Shown here: piece by piece, positions 45,860 to 54,429 of the stretch | Layout of the letters: every line of letters starts with the position of its first letter | Numbering within the stretch: position 1 is the stretch's first letter | Source of the DNA: Rhizobium altiplani | GTDB taxonomy: Bacteria > Pseudomonadota > Alphaproteobacteria > Rhizobiales > Rhizobiaceae | NCBI RefSeq assembly: GCF_001542405.1 | Contig: NZ_LNCD01000065.1 | Location: 62,001 to 126,000, forward strand | DNA length: 64,000 nt | Direction: 5' to 3' | Position numbers and translations under genes: made by a program | The notes under the pieces: generated by a model | The model's database searches: none | Told to the model about the DNA's origin: nothing | The model's input: only the letters and a program-made list of their open reading frames with translations

Positions 45860-47038
45860 TTAGCGTGAAGCGACGCAGATGTGATTGGCGAGCAAGAAGC
45901 TTTCCGGCAGCGCGAAGGGCGGCTGGCGGCCGGCCGCGAGGTGGATCGCTGCCGCAGCCAGACGGTGCGCCAGGCCGAAGCTGACCTTGAAGCCGCCGGT
46001 CAATGCGATCAGGCCGGCATGGTCGGGATGGACGCCGATCATCGGATCACGATCGATCGCTTTCGGCCGCAGACCGGCCCACCGCTCAACAACGGGCGCG
46101 CCTCGCAACGCCGGCACCAATTGGGCAGATGCCTCAAGCAGCGCGTCGAGCTGCTCGTCCGTCGAGAATGGTTCGTCGAAGCGATTCTCGCTGGTGCTGC
46201 CGACGGCGACATGGCCGCCCTCATGCGCAACGATATACAGCCCGTCGCGAAAGATCGTCGGCAAGGACGGGGCTATGTCGACTTTCAGCAGGGCTGCCTG
46301 GCCTTTGACAGGCTGGCCCAGCGGCTTCACAAGGCCACCCGTATACCGCTGCAGCAATGGAAAGGATTGGTGGCCGGCAGCGACAATGCACTGTCTGAAA
46401 GCAATGTCACCTGCACTGGTAATCGCAACCTTGCGCTCAAGATCGAGATCATCGACCGAAACGTTTTCGGCAACGCGGACGCTCCGTGCGTCGCGCAGTG
46501 ATGCCGCTAGCAGCGCGATGAGCGACCGCGGCGCGACTCTGGCGGCAAGCGTGTCGTGCACGAAGCCGCTTTCACCTGCCGCTGCGTCCAGCCAGTTGTC
46601 CTGGGGAGGCTTGTCGAGCACGCGCCAGTGGTAGCGCTGCTCGCCGGCGATCCAGCGATGCTTGGCATCCCGGGAATGACCGAGCGCGATCTCGCGCAAA
46701 TGCGGCTTCGGCAGCGGAATGAGGCGGCCCGAGCGCCGATAGCCGGCGGAAAGACCGGTCTGCCGTTCCAACGCTGCAATCTCCGCCTCCAGAGAAACGA
46801 GCGCATCGAACTGAAATTGCTTCTTGGCATTCCACTTGTCCGGCATGTGCGGCATCAGCGCCCCGAGCAGGCCGCCGCTCGCGCCGTGACCAAGCCGGCC
46901 GGCTTCGATGAGCCATGCATTGATGCCCAGGCGTTCCGCCTGAACCGCTGCCCATAGCCCCATGATACCGCCACCGATGATCAGCAGGGCAGTCGATGAT
47001 TGACCGGAACGCGCGGTCGGACTATCGGCTTTTGGCAT
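45860..47038 (-). CDS. DadA/MnmC-like FAD-dependent oxidoreductase
   Basis: Protein of 392 residues with an N-terminal dinucleotide fold (LLIIGGGIMGLWAAVQAERLG) and a DAO-type C-terminal domain that includes WAGLRPKAIDRDPMIG and ALTGGFKVSFG. The fold is the same as the FAD domain of MnmC and of glycine oxidase. Its start codon overlaps that of mnmD on the opposite strand. A role in tRNA modification, removing the carboxymethyl group of cmnm5s2U, would match the partner but is inference. An amino-acid oxidase function is the alternative. Confidence 0.8.
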   Translation of the reverse strand: MPKADSPTARSGQSSTALLIIGGGIMGLWAAVQAERLGINAWLIEAGRLGHGASGGLLGALMPHMPDKWNAKKQFQFDALVSLEAEIAALERQTGLSAGYRRSGRLIPLPKPHLREIALGHSRDAKHRWIAGEQRYHWRVLDKPPQDNWLDAAAGESGFVHDTLAARVAPRSLIALLAASLRDARSVRVAENVSVDDLDLERKVAITSAGDIAFRQCIVAAGHQSFPLLQRYTGGLVKPLGQPVKGQAALLKVDIAPSLPTIFRDGLYIVAHEGGHVAVGSTSENRFDEPFSTDEQLDALLEASAQLVPALRGAPVVERWAGLRPKAIDRDPMIGVHPDHAGLIALTGGFKVSFGLAHRLAAAAIHLAAGRQPPFALPESFLLANHICVASR

Positions 47039-47753
47039 GACAGATACTGATCCCGAAAAGAGTGCTGGCCCCCACCAGCCGCTGGAGTGGCGCGACGGCG
47101 ATATGCCCTATTCACCGGCCTTTGGCGACCATTTTTATTGCCAGACCGATGGCCGGCTGGAATGCGGACACGTTTTCCTCGCCGGCAACGGCCTGCCGCA
47201 GCGCTGGCAGGATAACGGCGACTTCCTGATCGGCGAGCTCGGCTTCGGCACAGGTTTGAATTTCGCCGAAACGTGGCGGCAATGGAAACTCTTTCGGCGC
47301 AACGGGCAGCAACTGCACTTCATGTCGTTTGAACTTTATCTGATGCGGCGTGGGGAAATCGACCGTGCGCTTTCTCATTGGGCCGAGATCGACATCGAGC
47401 GGCAAGCCCTGGCGGCCGCCTGGCCGGAAACGCCGGAAGCAAGCGTCTTCCTGCGGCTCGATGACCAGACGTCGCTCAGCGTAATCCGCGGCCATGCTCT
47501 CGAAGGCGTCGCGGCCGCGCAAGCCGGCTTCGATGCCTGGTATCTCGACGGCTTCGCCCCATCGCGCAATGCCGACATGTGGTCTGAGGAATTGATGCGC
47601 CTCGTCTGCGAGAAGACGAAGCCAGGCGGAACCTTCGCGACCTATGCGGCGGCCGGCTTTGTCCGACGAAACCTGATCGCCGCCGGCTTTGCGGTGGAGC
47701 GTCGTGCCGGCTTTGCCGGAAAACGCGAGATGCTCTGCGGCATCAAATCCTAG
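47037..47753 (+). CDS. mnmD: tRNA 5-methylaminomethyl-2-thiouridine methyltransferase MnmD
   Basis: Methyltransferase of 238 residues corresponding to the N-terminal domain of the bifunctional E. coli MnmC. It methylates nm5s2U34 of tRNA. Characteristic blocks are PYSPAFGDHFYCQ, FLAGNGLPQRW, ELGFGTGLNFAETW (SAM site) and WYLDGFAPSRNADMWS. It lacks the FAD domain, so it is the stand-alone form. The ATG at 47037 shares the CATG tetranucleotide with the ATG of the opposite FAD-oxidoreductase gene. Its 3' end overlaps the hybrid kinase by 11 bp. Confidence 0.9.
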   Translation: MTDTDPEKSAGPHQPLEWRDGDMPYSPAFGDHFYCQTDGRLECGHVFLAGNGLPQRWQDNGDFLIGELGFGTGLNFAETWRQWKLFRRNGQQLHFMSFELYLMRRGEIDRALSHWAEIDIERQALAAAWPETPEASVFLRLDDQTSLSVIRGHALEGVAAAQAGFDAWYLDGFAPSRNADMWSEELMRLVCEKTKPGGTFATYAAAGFVRRNLIAAGFAVERRAGFAGKREMLCGIKS

Positions 47754-50589
47754 ACCCCGCGTGCTGCTCGCTCGCGCGCAGCCACTGCGCAAGCTTCTCT
47801 TCGAGCAGTTCCGGGCTGATCGGTTTTGACATGTAATCGTCCATTCCGGCGTCCAGGCAGAGATCGCGGTCGACCTCCAGCGTATGCGCCGTCACTCCGA
47901 TGATCGGCACGCGATGACCTTGTACGCGTTCGCGATCGCGTATTGCGCGCGTCGCGTCGTGGCCGTTCATGACAGGCATCGAGACATCCATCATGATGAT
48001 GCGTGGTGCGCAGCGATCCCATGCCTCAACCGCCTCCTCGCCGTTGCCGACGACGAGAAAACTGAGGCCGGTTTCCTGCAATATCTGCGTAAAGACGATC
48101 TGGTTGACTTCGTTATCTTCCGCAACCAGCACGTCGATGAACTCCGCCGGCGGCCATTCGGAAGGCTCAGCTTTGGCGAGCGGCGGCGGCGCTGCCTCCG
48201 GAACCGTCTTCCCCGCCGCAGCGATCTGTGTCGTGCGACTTGCCCGCACGACGTCAACGATGGTGTTTCGCAGCACGTTGGCCCGCGCCGGCTTCATCAA
48301 ATAGGCTTGACCGTTAAGCGCGGCGAACTCTTTCTCCGTCCCGGAAATGTCCATTGAGGTCAGGAAGATGATCGGCAGCCGTTCAAAGCGGCTGTCGGCG
48401 CGCAGCTTCCGTGCGATGTCGGCGCCGTTCATGCCCGGCATCTGGTAATCCAGCACGACCGCATCGATCTCGATGCCCAACTCGTTCGCTGCGGCGATTA
48501 TTGCCATGGCCGCCGGTCCGTCCTCGGCGGCGGCCCCATCGAAGCCCCAGAGGTCCAGCTGCTCGGCCAAAATCTGTCGGTTGACCGCGTTGTCGTCGAC
48601 GATGAGAACGCGCGCACCTGTCACGTTGACCGGCAAGGGCTTTGGAGCAAGGCGCGCCGCTGCCACGGTGAGAGGCAGGTTTACCGTAAAGACCGAGCCC
48701 TCCCCCGGTTCGCTGTCCACCTCGAGGTAGCCGCCGAACAAGTCGACCAGCCCTGCCGTGATGGCAAGGCCAAGCCCGGTTCCCTCATGGCGACGCGTGG
48801 AGGATGAGTCGATCTGCGAGAACTTGTCGAAAATGGAGTCGAGCTTGTCGCCCGGGATGCCGATGCCAGTATCCTCGACCCGGATGCGCGCCATGATTTC
48901 GTCTTCCGCGCCCGGCGTAAAGCCGACGTCCACAAGGACGTGACCGCGCTCGGTGAACTTTATGGCATTGCCGACGAGATTGGCGATGATCTGGCGGAAG
49001 CGGCCGGCGTCACCGATCACGGCCGACGGCAAATCGGGTGCCGCGCGCACCAGCAGCTCTATGTTCTTCTCAGCCGCCGGCGAAGACAGGAGCGTTGTAA
49101 CGTCCTCGATCGCCTCGACCAAATCGAACGTCGTGCGCCTGAGGGTCATCTGGCCGGCGTCGATCTTGGAGAAGTCGAGAATGTCGTTGATAATCGTCAC
49201 CAAGGCGTTGCCCGACTTGGCGATGATATCGATGAACGTCTTCTGGCGCGTGTCGAGATTGGTCTTCGCCAGCAATTCGGCCATTCCGAGAACGCCGTTC
49301 ATCGGCGTTCGGATCTCATGGCTCATATTCGCCAGGAACTCCGACTTGACGCGATCGGCGGCTTCCGCCCGGGATAGCAACCGCTCAAGCTCGGCCTCAC
49401 GCTGCTTCGCTTCGGTGACATCGGTGAACAGCGCAACCCAGTGCTGCCGCTCGCTGATCGTCGCATCCAGGTTAACCCAGCGCTCTCCGGCGACATGGAA
49501 CGGCGTCGAAATCGGCTTCTTGGCCGCGATGTTATCGCGCCAGCTCTGCAGGATTTCATCTTCCTGCCCGTGAAAGTCGCCACGTTCGGCGCAAAACCGG
49601 AACAGATCGATCCACCCCCGTCCAACTGCGAGATATTCAGGTGGTATGGCGAGGATCTCGCTGAGTGGCTCGCTGGCAAGCAGGATGTTGCCGTCCTGAA
49701 CGATCAAGAGGCCCTGCGACATCGCCCGTGTCGCGTCCTCCATCAAGTCGCCGAGATGCGCGAGAGCCGCCCGCGTTTCGTGAATTTCCTTCTCCCGCTG
49801 GCGGACCGCAGTGACATCAGTATAGGAAAGCAGGACGCGACCGTTGGAAAGGCGGCCGCCCTCGAACAGGACCCGCTTGCCGTTAACCCAGCCCAGTTCT
49901 ATTGGCGGCTGCTGTTCCGCAGCAAAATGCTTCTCGCGCCGGGCAAGGATCTGCTCCGGCGTGAGCCTGTCCCCATAGCGACCGAGTTGGTGATTGCGAC
50001 GGATGACGTCGATGAAGGCCAAGCCGTCGAAGCGGTCGTCACGTGGTAGATCCCAGACATCGTAGAACTCGTCATTGGCGTAGAGGACGTTGCGCTCTTC
50101 GTCGAGGATCATGACACCGACTGGGAGAGCACGAAGAATGCCTTCAAGATCGTCCGTCAGCGCCCGGCTGCGAGCCAAGTCGGATGCCGAAAGGGTCGGC
50201 TTGGCCCCTGTCAGCTGATCGCCGCCGTCTTGATGTGGAGCTGTCCTTTCAAAAATACCGAGTACATAGACGCAATCTTCGGACGGCGAGAAACTCTCGA
50301 TCCGCACCCGCTCGCGCCCGAAGCCCCTGCTGTCGAAACAAACGGCACTTTCCTCACTCGCGAAGACGAGTGCGCGCCGCTCCTTGTCTTCGCGGGCCTC
50401 CTCTTCCGGCGTATCGATAAGTTCTCGGCTCCGGCAGCCGATGAAATCAGGGATCTCCCTTCCGAAGAAGGATGCATAGGCCTCGTTGACGGCCACATAG
50501 CGAAGCTCGCTGTTCTTGACATAGGCGGGGCGCTCCAGATCCGCGATCCGGCGGCAGGCCAGCTCGAGAAGGTCCCCGCTCGATGTCAA
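47743..50589 (-). CDS. Cytoplasmic hybrid sensor histidine kinase with two receiver domains
   Basis: Large kinase of 948 residues without transmembrane helices. In order: PAS-like sensor region at about 20-115, PAS at about 150-265, a further PAS at about 285-395, HisKA with phosphorylated H424 in ANMSHEIRTPMNG, HATPase with NLVGNAIKF, DTGIGIP and GTGLGLAI (about 530-640), first receiver with D714 in VVLDYQMPGM, second receiver with D868 in IMMDVSMPVM. No Hpt domain is present, so the phosphate must pass to a separate protein. A TTG start at 50589 with GAGGA six bases upstream is used. It is a stand-alone gene, overlapping mnmD by 11 bp. Signal unknown. Confidence 0.9.
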   Translation of the reverse strand: MTSSGDLLELACRRIADLERPAYVKNSELRYVAVNEAYASFFGREIPDFIGCRSRELIDTPEEEAREDKERRALVFASEESAVCFDSRGFGRERVRIESFSPSEDCVYVLGIFERTAPHQDGGDQLTGAKPTLSASDLARSRALTDDLEGILRALPVGVMILDEERNVLYANDEFYDVWDLPRDDRFDGLAFIDVIRRNHQLGRYGDRLTPEQILARREKHFAAEQQPPIELGWVNGKRVLFEGGRLSNGRVLLSYTDVTAVRQREKEIHETRAALAHLGDLMEDATRAMSQGLLIVQDGNILLASEPLSEILAIPPEYLAVGRGWIDLFRFCAERGDFHGQEDEILQSWRDNIAAKKPISTPFHVAGERWVNLDATISERQHWVALFTDVTEAKQREAELERLLSRAEAADRVKSEFLANMSHEIRTPMNGVLGMAELLAKTNLDTRQKTFIDIIAKSGNALVTIINDILDFSKIDAGQMTLRRTTFDLVEAIEDVTTLLSSPAAEKNIELLVRAAPDLPSAVIGDAGRFRQIIANLVGNAIKFTERGHVLVDVGFTPGAEDEIMARIRVEDTGIGIPGDKLDSIFDKFSQIDSSSTRRHEGTGLGLAITAGLVDLFGGYLEVDSEPGEGSVFTVNLPLTVAAARLAPKPLPVNVTGARVLIVDDNAVNRQILAEQLDLWGFDGAAAEDGPAAMAIIAAANELGIEIDAVVLDYQMPGMNGADIARKLRADSRFERLPIIFLTSMDISGTEKEFAALNGQAYLMKPARANVLRNTIVDVVRASRTTQIAAAGKTVPEAAPPPLAKAEPSEWPPAEFIDVLVAEDNEVNQIVFTQILQETGLSFLVVGNGEEAVEAWDRCAPRIIMMDVSMPVMNGHDATRAIRDRERVQGHRVPIIGVTAHTLEVDRDLCLDAGMDDYMSKPISPELLEEKLAQWLRASEQHAGSRI

Positions 50590-50755
50590 AGTTGGTCCTC
50601 AGTCAGGAAAAGCTTACTCATCGAGCAAGTATAACGGGCGCTCTTTAACAACCCTTTAACCATAATGCAGCGGCACCCTGCAGGACGCAGGCAACCTGTG
50701 CTCTAGCGCCGGCGCGGCCGCTGCGATGCAGCAGTTCAAACCGAATAAACCCTGC

Positions 50756-50781
50756 GGAACTGTGGTATAGTTTCACTCGTT
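50756..50781 (+). promoter_or_regulatory. EcfG (RpoE2)-type general stress promoter
   Basis: GGAAC (50756-50760) and CGTT (50778-50781) are separated by 17 bp, matching the alphaproteobacterial EcfG consensus GGAAC-N16/17-CGTT. It would give a leader of about 85 nt to the Tyr-rich gene at 50873. Nothing else is seen in 50590-50872. Confidence 0.6.
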
Positions 50782-50872
50782 TCTAAAATGAACTCGTTCA
50801 GTTGGCCCGTATACCCGAACGGTTTCGCCTGACGGCTTCAGGAACAAGCATCGTCTACGAAAGGAGACGACC

Positions 50873-51259
50873 ATGTCCGTACTTCATAAAAGCATGGCGG
50901 CGGGCTTAATGGCATTGACCCTGACGGGTACAACCCTCATCCCGGCAACGCCCGCGAACGCCAATCATGACTTCTGGGGAGGCGTTGCCGTTGGAGCAGT
51001 CGGCGGCCTGCTGCTGTCGCAGGTTGGGCGCCCCTACGCCTATTACGGCTATCCGGGCCCATACTATCGACCGTACTATCGGCCGTATTACAGGTCCTAC
51101 TATAGGCCGTACTACCAACCCTATTATGGGGGCTACTACAGGCCGGCATATCGGAGCTATTACAGGCCTTATTCGCGGTACTACTACGCGCCTCGGTGCC
51201 ATATCGTATGGCGGCACAACGGTTGGGGTGACGCTTACCGGACACGGGTCTGCTACTGA
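50873..51259 (+). CDS. Secreted Tyr/Arg/Pro-repeat protein
   Basis: Protein of 128 residues with a signal peptide (MSVLHKSMAAGLMALTLTG, cleaved near TPANAN) and a glycine-zipper-like stretch, GGVAVGAVGGLLLS. Residues about 60-105 are a tandem YYRP-type repeat with many tyrosines and arginines, and the C-terminus is cysteine-containing (APRCHIVW ... TRVCY). GGAGA precedes the ATG. An EcfG-like promoter lies upstream. The composition suggests an envelope-associated protein, possibly crosslinked or polysaccharide-binding. No family assigned with confidence. Confidence 0.7.
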   Translation: MSVLHKSMAAGLMALTLTGTTLIPATPANANHDFWGGVAVGAVGGLLLSQVGRPYAYYGYPGPYYRPYYRPYYRSYYRPYYQPYYGGYYRPAYRSYYRPYSRYYYAPRCHIVWRHNGWGDAYRTRVCY

Positions 51260-51579
51260 GAACGCGCTGGCATAGGGTGTCGCTGCGGTGGGCGTTGAGC
51301 CTGTGCTCTTGACTTTTGGCCCCAACTAGACCAAATGCAGGCCAGCTTTCACCTTCCGGCCGCCGCGTGAGCGTGCCCCTGCCAGCAAATAGGAGCAGGA
51401 AGAAGGGCAAAAGCGCATTTCGTACAGGCCGCATCCCAAGACGCGGGCAAGAAGCGCTGGAAAGCTTTTTCCAACAAGACAAGTTCCCACTTCACGCGGG
51501 GTTCTTGACGCCAGAATGACACCGGGTCGCATTTTGCGATCCGGCCGATTTTTTTGGCGCGCCCTAAAAAGGTTATGAC
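51260..51579 (+). promoter_or_regulatory. Long leader region of the DEAD-box helicase gene with attenuator-like hairpin
   Basis: This 320-bp gap has no gene. A possible promoter is CTTGAC (51307-51312), 17 bp, CCAAAT (51330-51335). At 51522-51544 CCGGGTCGCA pairs with TGCGATCCGG (one G-U) around a TTT loop, followed by four bases and seven T (51549-51555). The hairpin ends 24 bp before the start codon and looks like an intrinsic terminator within the leader. It could instead end the Tyr-rich gene's transcript. Confidence 0.45.
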
Positions 51580-53271
51580 TTGACCAATTTTGAATCGCTT
51601 GGCATCTCCAAGCCGATCGTCGCCACACTTTTCCAGCTCGGCATCGAAAAGCCGACCCCCATTCAGGAAAAGGCGATCCCGCTTCTTCTCGAAGGCCGCG
51701 ACCTTATCGGCCTTGCTCAGACAGGCACCGGCAAGACGGCCGCCTTCGGCCTGCCGATCATCGAAAAGATCATCCCTGAAGAGCGGCGTCCGGACAACCG
51801 TACCACCCGTACGCTGATCCTCGCCCCAACCCGCGAACTGGTGAACCAGATCGCCCAGAACCTTAAGAACTTCCTGCGCAAGTCGCACCTGCGCATCAAC
51901 GTCGTCGTGGGCGGCGTCTCGATCAACAAGCAGCAGTTGCAGCTCGAAAAGGGCACCGACATCCTCGTTGCCACGCCCGGCCGCCTGCTCGACCTCGTCG
52001 CCCGCCGCGCCATCGGCCTCACCGCCGTACGCTACCTCGTTCTCGACGAGGCCGACCAGATGCTCGACCTCGGCTTCGTCCACGACCTGCGCAAGATCGC
52101 CAAGATGGTGCCGAAGAAACGCCAGACGATGCTGTTTTCGGCAACCATGCCGAAATCGATCGCCGACCTCGCCGGCGAATACCTGACGGACCCGGTCACC
52201 GTCGAAGTGACACCTCCGGGCAAGGCTGCCGACAAGGTCGAGCAGTATGTCCACTTCGTCAACGGCAAGAACGACAAGACGGACCTCCTAAAGAAGTCAC
52301 TCACCGAGAACCCTGACGGACGCGCGATCGTCTTCCTGCGCACCAAGCACGGCGCCGAGAAGCTGATGAAGCACCTCGACCACGTTGGCTATTCGGTCAC
52401 TTCCATCCATGGCAACAAGAGCCAGGGCCAGCGCGAGCGCGCCCTCAAGGCCTTCCGTGACGGCGACGTAAAGACGCTGATTGCGACCGACGTTGCCGCC
52501 CGCGGCATCGACATCCCGGCCGTCAGCCACGTCTACAACTACGACCTGCCGGAAGTTCCGGATGCCTACGTCCACCGCATCGGCCGTACGGCCCGCGCTG
52601 GTCGTGACGGCATCGCGATCGCATTCTGTGCACCTGACGAAACCCGTCTCCTGCGCGACATCGAACGCCTGATGAACATCAACATCGCTGTAGCCAGTGG
52701 TGAAGCGCCTGCCAACATGAACGCCACTCCGCGCCGCGGCAATGGCAGTGGCAACAGCAATGGCAATGGCAATGGCGGCAACCGCGGCCAGGGTCGTGGT
52801 GGTGAAAACCGTGGCGGTGAGCGCCGTGGCGAAGGCCATCGTGCAGGTGGCCGCCCGGAGCGTCGTCCGCGCCCTGAAGCTGGCGACGAAGTCCGCGCCA
52901 ACAATGAGGAGCGCCGCGAGCGTCGTCCGCGTCCTGAGCGCCAAACCCAGCGCAACGAAGACTTCCGCGGCCAGCGCCGTGGCGAGGCTACGCCGATGAC
53001 GTCCGGCCCCGACAACGATCTGGCGACAACGTCGGACTTCCGTCCGGCCCGCAAGCCGCAGCGCCCCCAGCATGGCAACCATGCCAATGGCGAGAACCGT
53101 CATCATCCCGGCGGCGGCGCCCGCAATGCGCACGGCCGCCCGGCCCGCAAACACGGTGAAGATCGTGGCGCGCAGGCCCACGGCGGCGGCGAACGTCGCG
53201 AAGGCAACGGCGGAAACCGTCGCGGCGGTCCGTCGCGCGGTGGCAACGGTCAGCGCCGTGAACGCGCCTAA
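51580..53271 (+). CDS. DEAD-box RNA helicase, RhlE-like, with RGG-rich tail
   Basis: ATP-dependent RNA helicase of 563 residues. It has the Q motif (PTPIQEKAIP), Walker A (AQTGTGKTAAF), DEAD box (VLDEADQML), SAT and HRIGRTARAG. The helicase core covers about 1-375. The tail (about 385-563) is low complexity, Gly/Asn/Arg-rich with RGG-like repeats (GNSNGNGNGGNRGQGRGG) and basic blocks, fit to bind RNA. It starts at TTG (MTNFESLGISKP) with AAGG upstream. A two-codon frame ATG-ACT-TGA overlaps the start. Such helicases aid cold growth and RNA decay. A strong terminator follows. Confidence 0.93.
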   Translation: MTNFESLGISKPIVATLFQLGIEKPTPIQEKAIPLLLEGRDLIGLAQTGTGKTAAFGLPIIEKIIPEERRPDNRTTRTLILAPTRELVNQIAQNLKNFLRKSHLRINVVVGGVSINKQQLQLEKGTDILVATPGRLLDLVARRAIGLTAVRYLVLDEADQMLDLGFVHDLRKIAKMVPKKRQTMLFSATMPKSIADLAGEYLTDPVTVEVTPPGKAADKVEQYVHFVNGKNDKTDLLKKSLTENPDGRAIVFLRTKHGAEKLMKHLDHVGYSVTSIHGNKSQGQRERALKAFRDGDVKTLIATDVAARGIDIPAVSHVYNYDLPEVPDAYVHRIGRTARAGRDGIAIAFCAPDETRLLRDIERLMNINIAVASGEAPANMNATPRRGNGSGNSNGNGNGGNRGQGRGGENRGGERRGEGHRAGGRPERRPRPEAGDEVRANNEERRERRPRPERQTQRNEDFRGQRRGEATPMTSGPDNDLATTSDFRPARKPQRPQHGNHANGENRHHPGGGARNAHGRPARKHGEDRGAQAHGGGERREGNGGNRRGGPSRGGNGQRRERA

Positions 53272-53281
53272 TTGAAAAAAG

Positions 53282-53307
53282 AAAGGGCGGGACAAATCCC
53301 GCCCTTT
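53282..53307 (+). terminator. Rho-independent terminator of the helicase gene
   Basis: AAAGGGCGGGA (53282-53292) pairs with TCCCGCCCTTT (53297-53307) around a CAAA loop, 10 bases after the helicase stop. The stem is long and its 3' arm ends in TTT. Confidence 0.85.
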
Positions 53308-53473
53308 GCAATACGCGTCTCACGACGCCAAATGATCCCGCGGCCTTACAATCTCGCCTTGTGGCAATTGGCCCATTGCATTAGGATGCTGGTGCTGCTG
53401 TAGGGCGCGTCGGCTTCGGGCCGGAGGGGCATTGCCCGCCTACGTACGACAAAGTCAAACGTAAGCCGCGCCC

Positions 53474-54115
53474 ATGCCAAATATCGAAAACCTCAGAAAA
53501 CAAGCCAAGACATACCTGCGATGGCATCGCGAACGGTACTATCCGGTTGCGGCGCAGATCAGGTGGATCCTGCCCAGATATCGAGATCAAAGCGATCGAG
53601 AAATATTGGACGCCGACTTCAAGCTCAGCGATGCTCAGGAGCTTGTTGCCCGAAAGCATGGCTTTACGGATTGGCCGGCCTTGGTCAGAGGGATCGAAAC
53701 CATGACGAAATCGAAAGCGTCGGACAGTAGACATCCGCTCGTCCTCTCCGCGGAGCCGCAACTCTTCGTCTCCGATATCATTGCCTCGTGCCAGTTCTAT
53801 GTTCGGAAACTGGGTTTTGAAGTGGCGTTCCAGTACGGAGAGCCGCCATTTTATGCCCAGGTGTTTCGCGACGGCGCGCGCCTGAACCTGCGAAAGGTCG
53901 GCGGGCCGGTCTTCGACGCTGGCTTCAGAGCGCGAGAAGTCGACGCCCTCTCCGCAACGTTAACGGCCGACGATCCGAAGCGGCTGTTCCTGGAGTATCA
54001 GGCCGCCGGCGCATCGTTCCACCAGCCCCTGCGCACCGAGCCATGGGGCGCACGAAGCTTCATCGTGCAGGACCCCGACGGAAACCTGATCGCGTTTTCA
54101 GGCGAGGCGACCTAA
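53474..54115 (+). CDS. VOC-family protein with N-terminal helical extension
   Basis: Protein of 213 residues in two parts. The first about 80 residues form a helical region (LRKQAKTYLRWHRERYYPVAAQIR and DFKLSDAQELVARKHGFTDWPAL) found in a set of Rhizobiales proteins, sometimes with ankyrin repeats. The rest is a glyoxalase/bleomycin-resistance (VOC) fold with FVSDIIASCQFYVRKLGFEVAF and FIVQDPDGNLIAF. The metal-ligand set of true glyoxalase is not evident, so ligand binding rather than glyoxalase activity is suggested. Single gene. Confidence 0.8.
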   Translation: MPNIENLRKQAKTYLRWHRERYYPVAAQIRWILPRYRDQSDREILDADFKLSDAQELVARKHGFTDWPALVRGIETMTKSKASDSRHPLVLSAEPQLFVSDIIASCQFYVRKLGFEVAFQYGEPPFYAQVFRDGARLNLRKVGGPVFDAGFRAREVDALSATLTADDPKRLFLEYQAAGASFHQPLRTEPWGARSFIVQDPDGNLIAFSGEAT

Positions 54116-54429
54116 GCCCGCTGCAGCTCGGTCGTATTTGAAGCATTGATGCTTTACCTGAAGTTTCCCTGATGCTCGCGCAACCGTATACCCGGCACTC
54201 AGCCCGAAATTGAATCGGTCTTCGGCTCGAAAATGTTCATCTGCTCACATTTTGAGCGGACGCTGAGGATTGACGACGGGCGTGTCGACGCCAGCTATCG
54301 ATAAATGCCCAGTTTTTCGTCTGTTTTGGCCTTCGAGAAGGATTCACGAATCTCGCGTTCAAACTGTGCATGGTTCTTGCATTGCCATTTGCGTTGTATT
54401 CAAATGAACAAAAAAGGGGAGCCACACCT
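54116..54429. other. Gene-free gap before the ATP-grasp operon
   Basis: This 314-bp stretch is AT-richer than its surroundings, with several T-runs, and shows no convincing gene or strong hairpin. It presumably holds the promoter of the downstream operon, but I cannot pick a clear sigma element. A small RNA cannot be excluded. Confidence 0.4.

Noticed and set aside
51058..51175. Tandem repeats as a possible CRISPR array
   Set aside because: The repeats are short, in frame, without unique spacers of constant length, and encode the YYRP tract of a protein.
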